Shown: positions 35,990 to 46,520 of the stretch, in pieces
How positions within the stretch are numbered: the stretch's first letter is position 1
Layout: each line of letters begins with the position of its first letter
Assembly (NCBI GenBank): GCA_003117195.1
Contig: BDSI01000004.1
Coordinates: forward strand, 248,001-312,000
Length of the DNA stretch: 64,000 nt
Direction: 5' to 3'
Origin: Eudorina sp. 2006-703-Eu-15
Lineage: Eukaryota > Chlorophyta > Chlorophyceae > Chlamydomonadales > Volvocaceae
Notes under the pieces: model-generated
What the model saw: only the letters and a program-made list of their open reading frames with translations
Told to the model about the DNA's origin: nothing
Databases searched by the model: none
Translations under genes and position numbers: made by a program

Positions 35990-37918
35990 ATGACAGCCCT
36001 TCATCAACCTCCAGCAATGTGTGGGAGTAATTGCCGCAGATTGGCCGCGAAGCGGCGACTGGTGCTGGGCGAGGTGCCTGCCGCCGTCACGGCGGCCCCG
36101 AGGTGCCTCGTCCCGGGACCGCGGGGCCGCGCCGCCTGCGAAGCCACGAAGCCCGCGTCCTCCACCGGTGCCGGCACCGGCGCCGACTGGTCCAAGCGGC
36201 TATTGTCCGTTGCCTCAAACAAAATAGCCTCCAACAAACCATCGCCGGCCGCTGACATCTTCAGTCCCGCCAAGTCCGGCGCCGCCGCCGCCAAGCGCAA
36301 ATCCCCGGGGAAGAAGACGCCGCCAGGCGGCGGCACCGAGGACGCCCCAGACGATGAGCCCGTTGACAGCCTGGACGCTGAGTTCGACGACGACGACGAG
36401 GATGAGGGAGCCGGCGGCATGGGGCTGGCGCCGGAGCGCAAGCGCCTGCCGGCTGAAATGCGCTGCTTTGACACCGCCCGCATCTACATCAAAGGCGGCG
36501 ACGGCGGCAATGGCTGCGTGGCCTTCCGCCGCGAGAAGTTCGTCGAACACGGGGGGCCGGCCGGCGGCACCGGCGGCCGCGGCGGCAACGTCTGGGCCGT
36601 CGCGGAGCCGGGCCTCAACTCCCTTACCACCTTCCGCGGCCAGGTCCACTTCCGCGCGAACAACGGCGTCAACGGCCAGGGCAGCAACTGCGACGGCGCG
36701 GACGCGGACGACCTGCTCGTCACCGTCCCCCTGGGCACCATCATCCGGCGCCGCGACGCGGACGAGGACGAGCCGCCACTGGCGGAGCTCATCACGCCGG
36801 GCCAACGTGCGCTGCTCGCGGCCGGCGGCCGTGGCGGCCGCGGCAACTTCTCGTTCAAGACCGCGCGCGACCGCGCACCCACCATCGCGGAGCGCGGCGA
36901 GAAGGGCGAGGAGCTGTGGGTCGACCTCGAGCTCAAGGTGGTCGCGGACGCGGGCATCATCGGCGTGCCGAACGCGGGCAAGTCCACGCTGCTGTCCGTC
37001 CTCACGGCCGCGCGACCCAAGATCGCCAACTACCCCTTCACGACCCTCGTCCCGAACCTCGGCGTCTGCGAGATGGACTACCGCACGACGGTCTTCGCGG
37101 ACGTGCCCGGGCTGCTCGAGGGTGCGCACGAGGGCCTCGGCCTCGGCCACGAGTTCCTGCGCCACGTCCAGCGCTGCCGCGTGCTCGTCCACGTGCTCGA
37201 CGGCACGAGCCCCGACCCCGTCGGCGACTTCCGCGCGATCAACCTCGAGCTCGAGCTCTTCAACCCCGGCCTGCGCGACAAGCCGCAGATCGTCGCGTAC
37301 AACAAGGTCGACCTGCCCGACTCGGGCGACTTCTGGGAGCTCGTCCGCGAGCAGCTCACGACCGAGCTGGGCGTGCCGGCCGACCGGCTGTTCCCGATCT
37401 CGGCCGCCACCGGTCAGGGTGTGCCGCAGGTGGTGCGCGCGGTCCGGTCGGTGCTGGACGAGCTCGGCCCCGCGCCGGTGTCGTACGAGACGAACGCGGT
37501 CAACGCGACGGAGGTGCCGACGCGGAGCGGCCCAGGCATCGACGAGTTCGAGGTGTCGATGGAGGAGCTGCCGGCAGCTGCCGCCGCCGGCGGCGCCGCC
37601 GCCGCCGCAGGCGGCGGCGGCGTCCAGCGCGTGTTCTACGTCGCGGGCGAGGGCATCGAGCGCTTCGCGCAGATGACGAACTGGGACTACTACGAGGCCG
37701 CCCGGAGGTTCCAGAGGGTGCTGGAGGCGTCCGGCATCAATCGCGCGCTGCGCGCTCGCGGGGTGCGGCCCGGCGACACGGTCGTGATCGGCGACGCAGA
37801 GTTCAATTGGAGCGACGACCAGTCCGACGCGGCGGTGTACGACAGCTGGTTGCGCGACATGAAGGACCGCGGCGTGAACCGGCAGGGCACCGCGCGGTGG
37901 CCCAGTCACGGGGGGTAG
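35990..37918 (+). CDS. ObgC: ObgC, chloroplast-type Obg GTPase (ribosome assembly), intronless
   Basis: Single uninterrupted frame of 642 residues from ATG 35990 to TAG 37916-37918; a second ATG at 36017 is also possible. Residues 1 to about 155 form a basic, Ser/Ala-rich leader followed by an acidic patch, as expected of a chloroplast transit peptide and spacer. The glycine-rich Obg fold starts near residue 157 (IYIKGGDGGNGCVAFRREKF). The G domain has the P-loop GVPNAGKST (from 325), DVPGLLEG (371, G3), NKVD (438, G4) and SAA (G5). An OCT-type C-terminal domain covers about 546-611 (FYVAGEGIERF; RPGDTVVIGDAEFNW). All GTPase motifs are intact. Plant ObgC proteins bind GTP and assist 50S assembly in plastids. 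Lack of introns is unusual next to 10- to 23-exon neighbours, and third positions are extremely GC-rich. Confidence 0.93.
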   Translation: MTALHQPPAMCGSNCRRLAAKRRLVLGEVPAAVTAAPRCLVPGPRGRAACEATKPASSTGAGTGADWSKRLLSVASNKIASNKPSPAADIFSPAKSGAAAAKRKSPGKKTPPGGGTEDAPDDEPVDSLDAEFDDDDEDEGAGGMGLAPERKRLPAEMRCFDTARIYIKGGDGGNGCVAFRREKFVEHGGPAGGTGGRGGNVWAVAEPGLNSLTTFRGQVHFRANNGVNGQGSNCDGADADDLLVTVPLGTIIRRRDADEDEPPLAELITPGQRALLAAGGRGGRGNFSFKTARDRAPTIAERGEKGEELWVDLELKVVADAGIIGVPNAGKSTLLSVLTAARPKIANYPFTTLVPNLGVCEMDYRTTVFADVPGLLEGAHEGLGLGHEFLRHVQRCRVLVHVLDGTSPDPVGDFRAINLELELFNPGLRDKPQIVAYNKVDLPDSGDFWELVREQLTTELGVPADRLFPISAATGQGVPQVVRAVRSVLDELGPAPVSYETNAVNATEVPTRSGPGIDEFEVSMEELPAAAAAGGAAAAAGGGGVQRVFYVAGEGIERFAQMTNWDYYEAARRFQRVLEASGINRALRARGVRPGDTVVIGDAEFNWSDDQSDAAVYDSWLRDMKDRGVNRQGTARWPSHGG

Positions 37919-40147
37919 ATCTAGATCCGCTGAGGGGCCGGTGCGGTGTGGAGTGGTTTGGGGGGTTGAGTTCGGGCTGGGCAGTACGGCGGGTGAAGCT
38001 GTCTGAAAGAAGACGGAGCCGCGATAAGCGAAGTCCAGATGTGTATGTATGTTTTCGCATACGCGCGCGGGGGTTGGGGGATAATGTGTGTGTGTGTGTC
38101 AATGTGTTATGGGGGGCGGGCGATGGGCCCATAGAGGGGGAGTGACACGCCGCGGTGTGGGTGACGGTGAGTAACACACAGCACGCAAACTCGGACATGC
38201 GGATGGGGGGGAATTAGTGCGGCGTGCGGCGACGCAGACCCACATCATGGGTAGAGGTTGGGCCTTCAGTCCGGTACAGTGTCTTGACGTGTCGAAAGGA
38301 GGAGGCGAGGCGAGGCCGGTCGTGAGGCTGCATCCGGCTGGGCTTCGCTGCCCTGCCGGCGGACGTGCTCGTTGCTGGCGGCAAGTCACGAAGGAGATCC
38401 ACTGGTGGCTCGCAGTCAGGAAGGGGAGATCCACTGGTGGCTCATGTTTTTTAATCAAAAAGGAAGGTAATTGACGACGCGATTACCGAATACCAAGCTC
38501 CGGAATACCAAGCGTCGGAGGATGGGGAGGCAGGTGGACGGAGTCTGCGGGCGGCCCCTGTGCCCATGACCGTGCCTGGCGCTGACCTCCGCGAGAGCTG
38601 GCAGCGGCCCACACGGACGCACGCGGAGCGGATGGTGGCGGTGGCGGTGGTGGTGGCGGCGGTGGGGACGGTTTGTTGTGGGCGGCGGCGCTCTCCCGCT
38701 GGTGCGGCGCCCGCCTCCCTGGACTTCATCTGGTTCCCCCGAAGTCCTGCTGGGACCTGGCCGCTGGGTTCCGGAGCTCTAGTTCAGGAGCCGGGGCGGG
38801 CGGTGGGACGCTGGGCGGCTCCAGCGACGGGACCTCGTCTCATGTCGTGCATGGCCGCTTGAGGTGCGGCGGCGGCGGAGCTGGGTGGGGACCGCAATGG
38901 CCACACCACCTCCAACCCCCGCCCCCGCCGTGTGGGGTTTGAGATGTGAAGTGTGGTGACACGTCAAGTTCTCCGAAGGGCTGACCAAGGAGGGACTGAC
39001 CAGAGGAAGGCGGCGACGCCAGGATCTGCTTGCGCTGTCGGGTCCACTCTAATGTGGGGTACTCTACGGTCCTCGCGTTCTTCTTCTGCATCCCGCACAT
39101 ACTCCTTGGTGTGATGGGTAGTAGGGGCCAGGGGAAGCGCCTGGCGTCCCGAGGTACTGGAGCAGTCGTGCTGCGGGGTGCAGGACAGTGGTCGCAGCAA
39201 GCAGTGGAGGGCTGCAGCTGTGTTCTGGCCGGCGAGCAGTGCGGCCCCACGGGGGGGTTGCTGTGCGGGCTTGGGGCGCGACCCGGCGTCCCTCCCCCCC
39301 TTGCGGGGCAGCTTGCGCCGTGCCCATATCTGTTTGTTACACGGTATCGTTCCTCGCTGGCAGCAGCGAAGGGAGTGCAGCCGGGGCTGACCCGGCGGCC
39401 CTGTACGGTAGCTGTTATGCGGCCTACCCCGTTACTCTTCAGGTCAGCGGTTGGGACATTACCTTTGTTGAGACACGGTGCTCTGTGGCAGACTGGTAGT
39501 GCTGCCAGTCGGGGGCTCTGCTGGCAGGGCGCCGTTGACCTGATATATATCTTTTTCGAGGTCCGATGTAAAGATCATTCGTTCATGGAAGCGGGCCCTA
39601 TCCGCCAACTGTCAGCTGTGTGGTGCGGCGGTGCGTCTCGACGAGGCACCGGTCGCGATCCTTACAGAGCAGCCGTCATGCGTCGTACGTCGTGCACGTC
39701 ATACCCCATGCACGCTGCAGAGCAGACCAACTGTCAGTGGCACCGGTGGCAACGGCCCAAAGCACGCCGCCGTGCTCGGTCTGAGAGACAGAGACAGAGC
39801 ACTCGTGAGATGTCGTCTGGCCAAAATCACAGGTGCCTACACCGTACACTGACAGCTCCTAAGGAAACAAAACCTGACAGCTCCTAAGGAGTCGAACGGG
39901 CGGTGGCGGTCTTCGAGGTGCGGTTGGAGGTTGGCCGCCCGTCACCACAGACGCATCTGAGTCCCTGAGCCCCTGAGCAGCCACGGCCCCGCCCCCCCTC
40001 AACACGACCCTCCCTCCTCTCTACGCTGTGCCCTTCCGCTCCGGTCAGGGCCCTCCATCTCCACACAGCCATCAGCCTGGCGGCATGCCGTCAGCACTCA
40101 GCAGCCCACGCTGCCAGCCCGCTCAAGCCGCTGCCGGGCCGCCGAAA

Positions 40148-40260
40148 CCCTGCCCCTGCCCCTGCCCCTGCCCCTGCCCCTGCCCCTGCCCCTGCCCCTG
40201 CCCCTGCCCCTGCCCCTGCCCCTGCCCCTGCCCCTGCCCCTGCCCCTGCCCCTGCCCCTA
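40148..40260. repeat. (CCCTGC)n microsatellite, about 19 copies
   Basis: Nearly perfect hexanucleotide array, about 113 bp. The open frames crossing it (Pro-Cys on one strand, Arg-Gly on the other) are artefacts of the repeat. Confidence 0.98.
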
Positions 40261-40560
40261 CCCCGCTCGTCCGTTACACGAGTCACGACGAGCACCGCCC
40301 CAGTCGCTGGCAGCATGGCTACATGCGCTGTGTCCTGCCGTAACCGCAGAGCTCCCTCACCCCTGAGGCCCCTCAGAGTTTCCCCGGAGGTGCAGGTACG
40401 GTAGGTGGCGGGGGAGGGAAAGGCGCCGCTGGATGCGAATATGAGCCGCCACCCGCCAGCCGCCAGCAAGCTCTAAACCTTCTCAGCCCCCGCCATACCC
40501 CATGCGGTGGACGGCGCTGCAGCAGGTTCGCAGTCTGCTCCTCGAATGAATGAGTGAATG

Positions 40561-40565
40561 TTACA
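40561..40565 (-). promoter_or_regulatory. Candidate TGTAA polyadenylation signal of Cys-rich gene
   Basis: TTACA on the plus strand, i.e. TGTAA on the minus strand, 136 nt beyond the stop codon at 40701. Confidence 0.5.
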
Positions 40566-40625
40566 GCGGACCCCGAAATGGGATCCATGGTGTATACCAG
40601 GGGCCCAGGGCAAGCCCAAGCAGGC

Positions 40626-40706
40626 TCCTGTCAGGTCCTGGGCGGCCCCTGTCAGGTCCTAGGCGGCCCCTGTCAGGTCCTAGGCGGCCCCTGTCAGGTC
40701 CTAGGC
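40626..40706. repeat. 21-bp tandem repeat, about four copies
   Basis: Unit CTGTCAGGTCCTAGGCGGCCC, period 21, the first copy with one change. The stop codon of the Cys-rich gene (TAG read from 40703) lies in the last copy. Confidence 0.92.
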
Positions 40707-43700
40707 GGCGGGGGTCATCAGCCTGGGGCCGGTGCTCGAGGAGGGGCTCAGTGGCGGCGCCCGGAGGCAGGAGGCCACCGTCACGTGAAGCCCCACGAAC
40801 ACCGACCGAGACTGCGCATCCCCGGGGCGGGGAGGGGGGATGGGGCAAGAACGGGGTAGAGGGAGGGGTGGGGGAGGGGGGGGCGCGGCAGGAGAGGGCT
40901 TGCCCACACGTGAGGGGAAAGTTATGAGGTGCCGTATGGTGTGCGTGAGTCAAGAGATATCGCTGTTAAATTGAGGTAATGAGAGGTAATATCAGGTAAT
41001 GAGAGGGGAAAGTATTATCCTCCTTTCTGAACGCACACACACGCACAGGCACACACACACGCACAGGCACACAGGTTCGACGCACCTGGTCCACGGTGGT
41101 GAAGGCCCACCGCACCCTCCGCCGCCGCACGTACGCCCAAGCCGAGTGCTGCGTGGTGGGGTGCGGCAGCGGGCCGTGGTGCAGCACCGCCACGCGGGGG
41201 TCCGAGGAGGCGGCGGAGCCCACGGCGCCGCCGAAGGCGCCAGGTGCCGCACCCGCGGCAGCGACCGAGTATCCGGCTGTGGGTGGCGATGCGGGCGTCC
41301 CGCCCCACCTGCCACACCAGCAGAGCAGGGGGAGGCTGTTTCCCATTAATGGCGTGGCGGGTCACGTGGGGTGGTGGGGTGGATGGAATGGGAGGCGGTG
41401 CGGGGAGGGCTGGGTGGTGCGGGGAGGGCTGGGTGGTGCGGGGAGGGCTGGGTGGGTCGGCTGCGGGCGAGGGCGCCTCAGGGCCGGCCCCGAAGGCGGC
41501 AGCCAGCTCACCAACCACCACTGGGACGCGGCAGTGACGTTTGACCGCGGACACAGGCTGACTTGCTGTCCACACAGGCTGGCTGACACCTACGTAGGGG
41601 GTATCCTTGCCGAACGCACCGGTGCGGCGAGTGCAGGGGCGGCGGACTGAGGGAGGCCCAGGGGTTCCAGCCCACGAGCAGGTGATGGTGGGTCCTATTG
41701 GGGAACATGACAACGTCCAGGGTGATGTAGGTGCCGCCGCGGACCGGGCTGCGGCGGGAGGGGCAGCGTGGAGGGGCGGCGGAGAGGGGCGGCGTGGAGG
41801 GGCGGCGGAGAGGGACGGCGGGGAGGGGCGGCGGGGAGGGACGGCGGGGAGGGACGGCGGGGAGGGGCAGGTGCCGGTCGGGCAGTCGCGGGCTGTGGGT
41901 GCAATGTCGGGAGACGCTCCGAGCGGCGGTCGATCTCTCCACGCCCTCAACCTCGATGGCCTCTGAGCTGCGAGGTCCCACCCGCGCGCCTCTGTGCCTC
42001 TGCCTTGCCCGCCGAGGAACACAATACACAAACAGACAGACGTCCAACCCACAGCGGGGGGCCACACATGGTCGCCCGCTGGACGGGCCCGCCCGCCGTC
42101 GAACCACCTAACCAACCAGCCAACCAAACATCGAACCAACCAACCAACCAAAATGCATATAAACAGCCAACCGAATTCGCACCTGGTCGCGAGGCCCACA
42201 GACCCGGTCACCAGCGCGCCATCCTGCAGTGTCCAGGAAGGGGGCCAGGGGAGGGGCAGGGGCGCAGGGCGCGGGGCGGCTAGGACAGGCGGCGTGGGCC
42301 AAGGAACGAGTTGGGTTGGATCAGGCCGTGGAAATACGGTAGCGGCCTGTTCAGGAACCGAGCGAACCTGTGTATCCACGTCATGCGCTGCCGCACTGGC
42401 GGCCAGCAGACAGGGGCCACAGCAGCACTGCGAGCGCCGCACGCATCGCACGGATGGTGCACGTCACACTTGCCGTACCCGTACACGCAGTACCTGAACC
42501 ATGTTGGCTCCCGGCTGCACCCTCATGTTGAGGCGGCAGCCGCTGCACACCAGGATGGCCGAGTCCTCGGCGTGGCGGGCGGCTGGGGAGGAGTGATTGT
42601 ACGGCAATTGTACGGGCGGGATGTCTAGCTCCTCTTCCAGCAAGTTGAAGTAGCCGCCGAAGCTGCCTCCCACACGCGATCAGGAAACACGCACGCACAT
42701 TGGGCGGGTCCGGTGGGTTTCTTAGCTGAACACACATTCAATTCAAACTCACATGTACGAACATGTACGGTAGAGGTACGGTATCATTGCCGTGTGAAGT
42801 ACGACCTTTGTCCGGATGGCGGCATGGAGCGGGCCTTGACAAGCCCGGTCTCGGACCCACCCGGCCTGAAAATATCGCGGCAGCTTCCTGGACCCCCAAC
42901 TCGACCCCCAACTCGGTGGGCCGAGCTTCCCCCTTTCCCGTGACGCCATGTGCCGTACGGCGCCTATCCGCCACGGATTTGTAGTACGGCAGCGGACTTC
43001 TGCCTGGCAGCCGCGCGCGTTCCCCCCCGTGTTCCCTCCACCAACTCCAATAGTCCAATGTTGATGGGTCATGTTGCCGCGGGCCCCGCGGGAGGTCGGG
43101 GACAGCCGGCGCCTCGTCCTCACCACACACTGCGCGTGAACACAATCGCTGAGTTCCTGCTCCCACGGGCCACACAAAACCGTACCGCACTGCCTCCTTT
43201 GCCGGATATCCTGCACCTTCTCCCCCGCCCACCCCCCACGACGTCCCCCTCCACGCCCCCCTCCCCGCGAGCAGCTCGACCCGCCCCCAGTCCCCCACCT
43301 GTTCTCCGGCAGGTCGGTGGGGAAGGGCGTCCACTGGAAGCCGGGCAGTCGCTGCCGACCTGAGGGCCGGGGGCCGGGAAGCAGCTGGGAAGCAGCTGGG
43401 AAGCTGGGAGGCTGGGAAGCTGGGTCGGGAGATGCCAGGCAAGGGTGAGGGCCTCATCCCTCTTAGGACAAGGACACGCGGGTGGGGGTGTGCGTACAGC
43501 CTGGCAGCAGTGTGTGTCAGCCTGGCAGCAGTGTGTGTCAGCCTGGCAGCGCGGAAATTGCATTCACCCGCCCCTCGCCACTTTCCCCAGAAAGGCTCCT
43601 GCGCAACCCACCCGCCTTCCCCCGGACGCATATCCGCCTCACATCCGCAAGCCATGCAGGCAACGCCCTTCCCCTCGGCCCTCGGCCCTCGGGCCTCACC

Positions 43701-46520
43701 CGCCCAGAAGGCGTACGCGGATCCGCAGCTGCAGGCCACACATTTGCCGCCCGCGCACGTCCGGGGGCACTCGCCGGGGGCGCTCCAGCACAGCTCGCCG
43801 TCCGGCCGGCGCTCTTCCACGCACTCGCCAGCAATGCACACCTTGCGGTGGACGTAGGGGGCGGGAGGAGGAACGAAAAAGACAAACCGGGAGGAGGAAC
43901 GACGACGACACATCGGGGGGGAACAGGAGGTGGACGAGCCAAGTACCGGGAACGACGGGGACGGTTAATAAAGGGAGCGACGAGGGTGCGGCGCACGGGC
44001 TCTCCCCCACTGCGGGGCGGCAGCGGCACCCACCCACCCCACCTGCATCCCGCAAGATGAGCTGGGGCCACACAGCACGCCGTCCTCCTCGGCGGTGCGC
44101 ACGCAGGCGCCGCCCAGGCAAACGTGCTCGGAGCAGCGACCCGTGGGTCCGCACGGCGTGTCGTCGGGCAGCGGCTCCAGGACGCAGCGGCCCGACCGGC
44201 AGGCGCGGCGGTGGCAGGGCAGCGGCAGCGGGGGCCCCGGGCCGGGTCCCGCCGGCAGGCACTCACCGCCCTCGTTGATTGGCACCTGCAGCGCAAGTTA
44301 AGGGACACCATACACGGTAGCACCGCCACCGCCACCACCACCGCCATCAACACCACCACCACCATCACTACACACATCTACCACAACCACAATTAGCAGC
44401 GCAGCAGCAGCAGCCGCAGCAGACAGCACGGCCACACCTCCCGCGACGGCGTCAACCCGCACAGGACGCCAAGGGCGCGATATCCGACGGTTGCACGACA
44501 TGTATTCAAATCCAAGAAAGACGCGACCCATAGGAGCCCGGGCCGGGGCAGACACGACGGGGCCGACAGACGCGACCCATGGGTCGGGTGTGCCTCCGGC
44601 GTCCGGCCCATGTACAGTAGGACCTCTCCCCGCGCCCCATGTCCTCCTCATTCTCTCTCTCCCCCATCCCTGCGCGCACCCAAGTGCTCACCGGCGGCCC
44701 GCACAGCCCCTGGTCACAAACGAACTCAGAGCACTGCGGGTGCTCAGCCGCTGGGGAGCCCGCGGGCAGGCACAGGCCCGCCAGGCTGCCGCCGCCGCAC
44801 TCATACACAGGCCGGCCGTCATCCGCCACCGCCGCCGTCACCGCCGTGTCCGGGGTCCCACCGGCGCCACCGGTGACGCCGCCGCTCCCGCTGCCACCCG
44901 CGCCGCCACTGGCCTCCAGCAGCTGAAGCTGCGGGTAGCACGCGGCGCCGGCGGGCTTGGCGGTGTAGGAGCAGTGTGAGAAGGTGGTGCCTACGACGGG
45001 CGGCAGCGGAAGTTGGAGGCCGGGCGCCGGTTGAAAAAGTGATGTAATGTAACCGTTACACGGTGGACCCGGAGTCCCGACCGGGCGTTCCAACGGGCCC
45101 AGATAGCTCGTAGGCGCCTCATCTCATCTCATGAACCCCTCATGAACCCCTACCAAGGACCGCGCCAGAACCGCCGAATCACGTGGCGGGGAGGTAGCCG
45201 GGATGTGGCGAGCCCGTTGGACGAGCTCTTCTCAGCTCGCAAGCAACCGGGTACGCTGATAGCGAGATGGCAATGGGGGGGCAGGGAGGATGCATGCAGC
45301 ATCGGGATAGGAGTGCTGGGTGGCACCTCCACTGCCCGCGCGCTCGGGTACGGGCATATGGGCAAATGCGCGGTAACGCCTCAAATTGCGAAGCTGGCCC
45401 TTCCTTCCTGGTCGAGATAGCTCGCGAGGTCCGTCCAGCGGGCACACCGGTTCGTGCGGAGGGACCCTCGCCCGGAGGGACCCGGGACCCACACGCGGCG
45501 CCGTCACGGTACTGCAACTGCGCGTGACCCGACGCGCTGCGCTGCGCTGGCTGGCGGCAGTGCTTTTAAGATGCAGCAAGAAGCAAGTGGTACTGCAGGT
45601 AGCACATGCTCGGAGTCGACGCCGCAGGCTGGACACACCGTACCTAGGCCGCTCTCCCCCTCGTGAAGGTGCTGCGGGGGCTGCTGCGGGGGCTGCTGCG
45701 GGGCCTGCTGCGGCTGAGGGCCCTCTGGGTCCTCCACCTCGTTGTACAGCACCGCGCCACACCGCGTGAAGTTGCGGATGCGGGTGTCCTTGCACCCACC
45801 ATCACGCACCGTCGCCTCCGTGCACGTGGGCCCGTCTGCAGGTACGGCGTGAGGCGCAGGCAGGCCGGAAGATCAAGCGCGAGGCAGGGGATTTGCAGAA
45901 GCGCAACCGTCAGCGTCAATCCTGCTGTAATTGTCACGAGGCTTGCATTGAAAGCGGCGCGTGTCGGCCCTCTGACCATACGTTTCTCAGTCGGGGTCCC
46001 ACAACTCATAAACACCACCGTTCCGTCCCCGGATGACGCGAAGGTTTAAGGCGTTGTCTGTGAGACATATAACAGCCTGAGCGCCAGCGCACAGCTTGTT
46101 CATGTCTTGGCGGCAAATGCGGGTTCTGCAGTAGTGCGGGTCAGTACAGTCCCCGCGCGCGGAGGGGGGGCCACAGTGCACGCAAACTTGGAGCGGTGCC
46201 AAGAGCTTGTGCCCATCCACACAAGTGAGGACCGGACCTATCAGCACGACGCAGTCCGGGTGGTGCCCGAGAACTCTCGCGACGTTGGCAGCCGGAAGGC
46301 AGTGATGCCGCGCTCGCAGTACCGCTCCAGCACCCAGAACGGTGGTTCCGACGGCAATTGTCAAAATCAGGAATAATTTGACGTAGATGCCGCGATTTTT
46401 AGTCGCGCTGAAGGCGTGGCTCAGGAAGCCCACAGCCAGGTTGTAGTCTCGTGGTGTTCGTTTGTTGGGCGAGACTCGTTTTCTAGCATTACATATGATA
46501 CTACTGTGATGTATGAGCAT
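40701..46520 (-). CDS. Cysteine-rich type II membrane protein of unknown family
   Basis: Twelve exons: 46019-46520, 45644-45835, 44692-44990, 44043-44285, 43700-43841, 43299-43359, 43124-43189, 42494-42662, 42183-42367, 41620-41748, 41086-41308, 40701-40811. Phases close and give 773 residues. A basic cytosolic N-terminus (to about residue 45) is followed by one hydrophobic span (YVKLFLILTIAVGTTVLGAG), so a type II orientation with an extracellular C-terminus is likely. About 350 residues of Cys-rich modules follow with spacing of the 'DG-x-C ... C-x2-G-x-C' kind (CLGGACVRTAEEDGVLCG, CIAGECVEERRPDGELCW), loosely like disintegrin or EGF-type repeats. The last 300 residues are low in Cys and beta-rich (TYITLDVVMFPNRTHHHLLV; RVRWAFTTVDQ). 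No protease HExxH motif was seen. I do not recognise the family; an extracellular-matrix or receptor role is inference. Upstream exons before 46520 are possible. Confidence 0.7.
45046..45121. repeat. Hairpin/tRNA-like dispersed repeat, copy 1
   Basis: Contains a CGTTACACGGTG stretch, a hairpin CCCGG-AGTCCCGA-CCGGG, then GGGCCCAGATAGCTCGTAGG at 45095. The hairpin part recurs at about 47768-47800 and the GGGCCC part at 49359. It lies in the second intron of the Cys-rich gene. Confidence 0.6.

Larger units (their letters stand above)
37919..40700. other. Convergent intergenic region ObgC / Cys-rich gene
   Basis: No supported exon in 2.8 kb. Holds a TG run near 38085, a duplicated GGAGATCCACTGGTGGCTC (about 38394-38443), a duplicated GACAGCTCCTAAGGA (about 39850-39890), the hexamer array at 40148-40260 and most of a 21-bp array at 40626-40706. 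TGTAA occurs at about 39565, far from the Obg stop. Confidence 0.5.

Noticed and set aside
36215..37909. 564-codon open frame on the minus strand across ObgC
   Set aside because: Shadow of the GC-rich ObgC coding frame; no domain, and the plus-strand frame has complete GTPase motifs. The 440-codon plus frame at 36354-37676 is a shadow for the same reason.
39114..39887. ORF of about 257 codons on the plus strand
   Set aside because: No recognisable domain, no splice context, and composition typical of non-coding GC-rich sequence.
40098..40469. Pro-Cys or Arg-Gly repeat proteins
   Set aside because: Pure translation of the (CCCTGC)n microsatellite.
28082..46520. Kelch gene and Cys-rich gene as one attractin-like protein
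   Set aside because: They share a strand, but each has its own start and stop in consistent phase, and ObgC lies between on the opposite strand.
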